Assembly: GCA_002385885.1 (NCBI GenBank)
Contig: DGEI01000026.1
Span: forward strand, 4,471-11,615
DNA length: 7,145 nucleotides
Direction: 5' to 3'
Origin: Firmicutes bacterium UBA3930
GTDB lineage: Bacteria > Bacillota > Clostridia > Caldicoprobacterales > Caldicoprobacteraceae
This document shows positions 6,854-7,145 of this stretch, piece after piece. The position numbers and the translations under genes were made by a program. The first letter of the stretch is position 1; every line of letters begins with the position of its first letter. The notes under the pieces were generated by a model. The model did not search any database and was not told the DNA's origin. It was given only the letters and a program-made list of their open reading frames with translations.

Positions 6854-7144
6854 TTATTCTGAAATACCCGGATTTTCGCCTGTTTTTTGGAAAATTTTAG
6901 GGGTAAATAGTTCGTTCAGTTTACTGGAAACTTCCCCGTGCTTATTGGGGTATAAATGGGCGTATATTTCCAGAGTAGTCTCCACATTCTCATGGCCAAG
7001 ACGCTCTGATATAAGCAGCGGGGAAAAACCCAGTTCAATCAATAATGATGCGTGGGAATGGCGGATGTCATGAACACGTATCTTTTTTACCCCTGATTTC
7101 TTACACCCGCGGTCCATTTCGCTTTGAAGGTAGTGCTTTGTATA
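6854..7144 (-). CDS. tyrosine-type site-specific integrase, C-terminal catalytic part (5' end outside window)
   Basis: Read on the minus strand, the frame is open from the right edge and stops with TAA at 6856-6854, leaving 96 visible residues. They form the end of a phage-integrase catalytic domain. The HxxR box is HDIRHSHASLL (His25 and Arg28 of the visible part), followed by the third-box histidine in ERLGHENVETTLEIYAH (His51) and the probable nucleophile Tyr61 in IYAHLYP. The ATG at 7117 is internal, because homology-like sequence (TKHYLQSE) continues upstream. The first catalytic arginine, the lysine and the arm- and core-binding domains must lie beyond the window. Such enzymes cut and rejoin DNA at att sites through a 3'-phosphotyrosine bond to integrate and excise prophages or integrative elements. 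The gene converges on guaA with 79 bases between them, a layout typical of an integrase next to its attachment site. What is visible looks intact, but whether the whole gene is functional is unknown. Confidence 0.9.
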   Translation of the reverse strand, partial: YTKHYLQSEMDRGCKKSGVKKIRVHDIRHSHASLLIELGFSPLLISERLGHENVETTLEIYAHLYPNKHGEVSSKLNELFTPKIFQKTGENPGISE

Positions 7145-7145
7145 T

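Noticed and set aside
6765..7060. 8-base match GTGGGAAT at the guaA end (6765-6772) and at 7053-7060 as a possible att repeat
   Set aside because: The second copy encodes part of the conserved integrase HxxR region on the other strand, and 8 bases is within chance expectation; a real partner site should lie at the far end of the element.
6834..7073. Plus-strand open frame of 79 codons at the right end
   Set aside because: It is the antisense of the integrase catalytic domain, whose motifs on the minus strand are unmistakable.

Overview
The window looks like chromosomal DNA from an anaerobic Clostridia-type member of the Bacillota. The reasons are strong purine-rich ribosome-binding sites, a TTG start, moderate base composition, and a single-chain PurL of the form known from Clostridia and streptococci rather than the split PurS/PurQ/PurL of Bacillus. 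The exact genus cannot be fixed from this sequence.

Layout, left to right. (1) Bases 2-301 (+) hold the last ~99 codons of a protein entering from the left, most like the C-terminal tail of a large serine recombinase. (2) Bases 302-443 hold a possible weak terminator, a purine-box-like motif and a promoter with a perfect TATAAT. (3) 444-4238 (+) is purL, a full-length 1264-residue FGAM synthase with a fused glutaminase. (4) 4239-4387 is a GC-rich gap with competing inverted repeats, ending in a very strong Shine-Dalgarno. (5) 4388-5149 (+) is hisF, complete. (6) 5150-5238 is an AT-rich leader with short repeats. (7) 5239-6774 (+) is guaA, complete, from a TTG start. (8) 6785-6830 is a clear rho-independent terminator. 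(9) 6854-7144 (-) is the C-terminal catalytic part of a tyrosine integrase that continues past the right edge and points toward guaA. No gap without a gene exceeds 300 bases.

The three complete genes are linked by nucleotide and amide-nitrogen chemistry. PurL makes FGAM early in IMP synthesis. HisF, with its partner HisH, makes imidazole-glycerol phosphate and releases AICAR, a late purine intermediate. GuaA turns XMP into GMP. All three act in class I glutamine-amidotransferase systems. PurL and GuaA carry their own glutaminase domain, while HisF needs a separate HisH that is not in this window.

The block is bordered by pieces of two site-specific recombinases of different classes. The integrase beside the 3' end of guaA is the most notable context signal, because the guaA 3' end is a recognised insertion point for genomic islands. 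I found no clear evidence of a novel molecular system. The metabolic genes are canonical, and the items worth a second look are the island junction, the leader structures and the isolated hisF.
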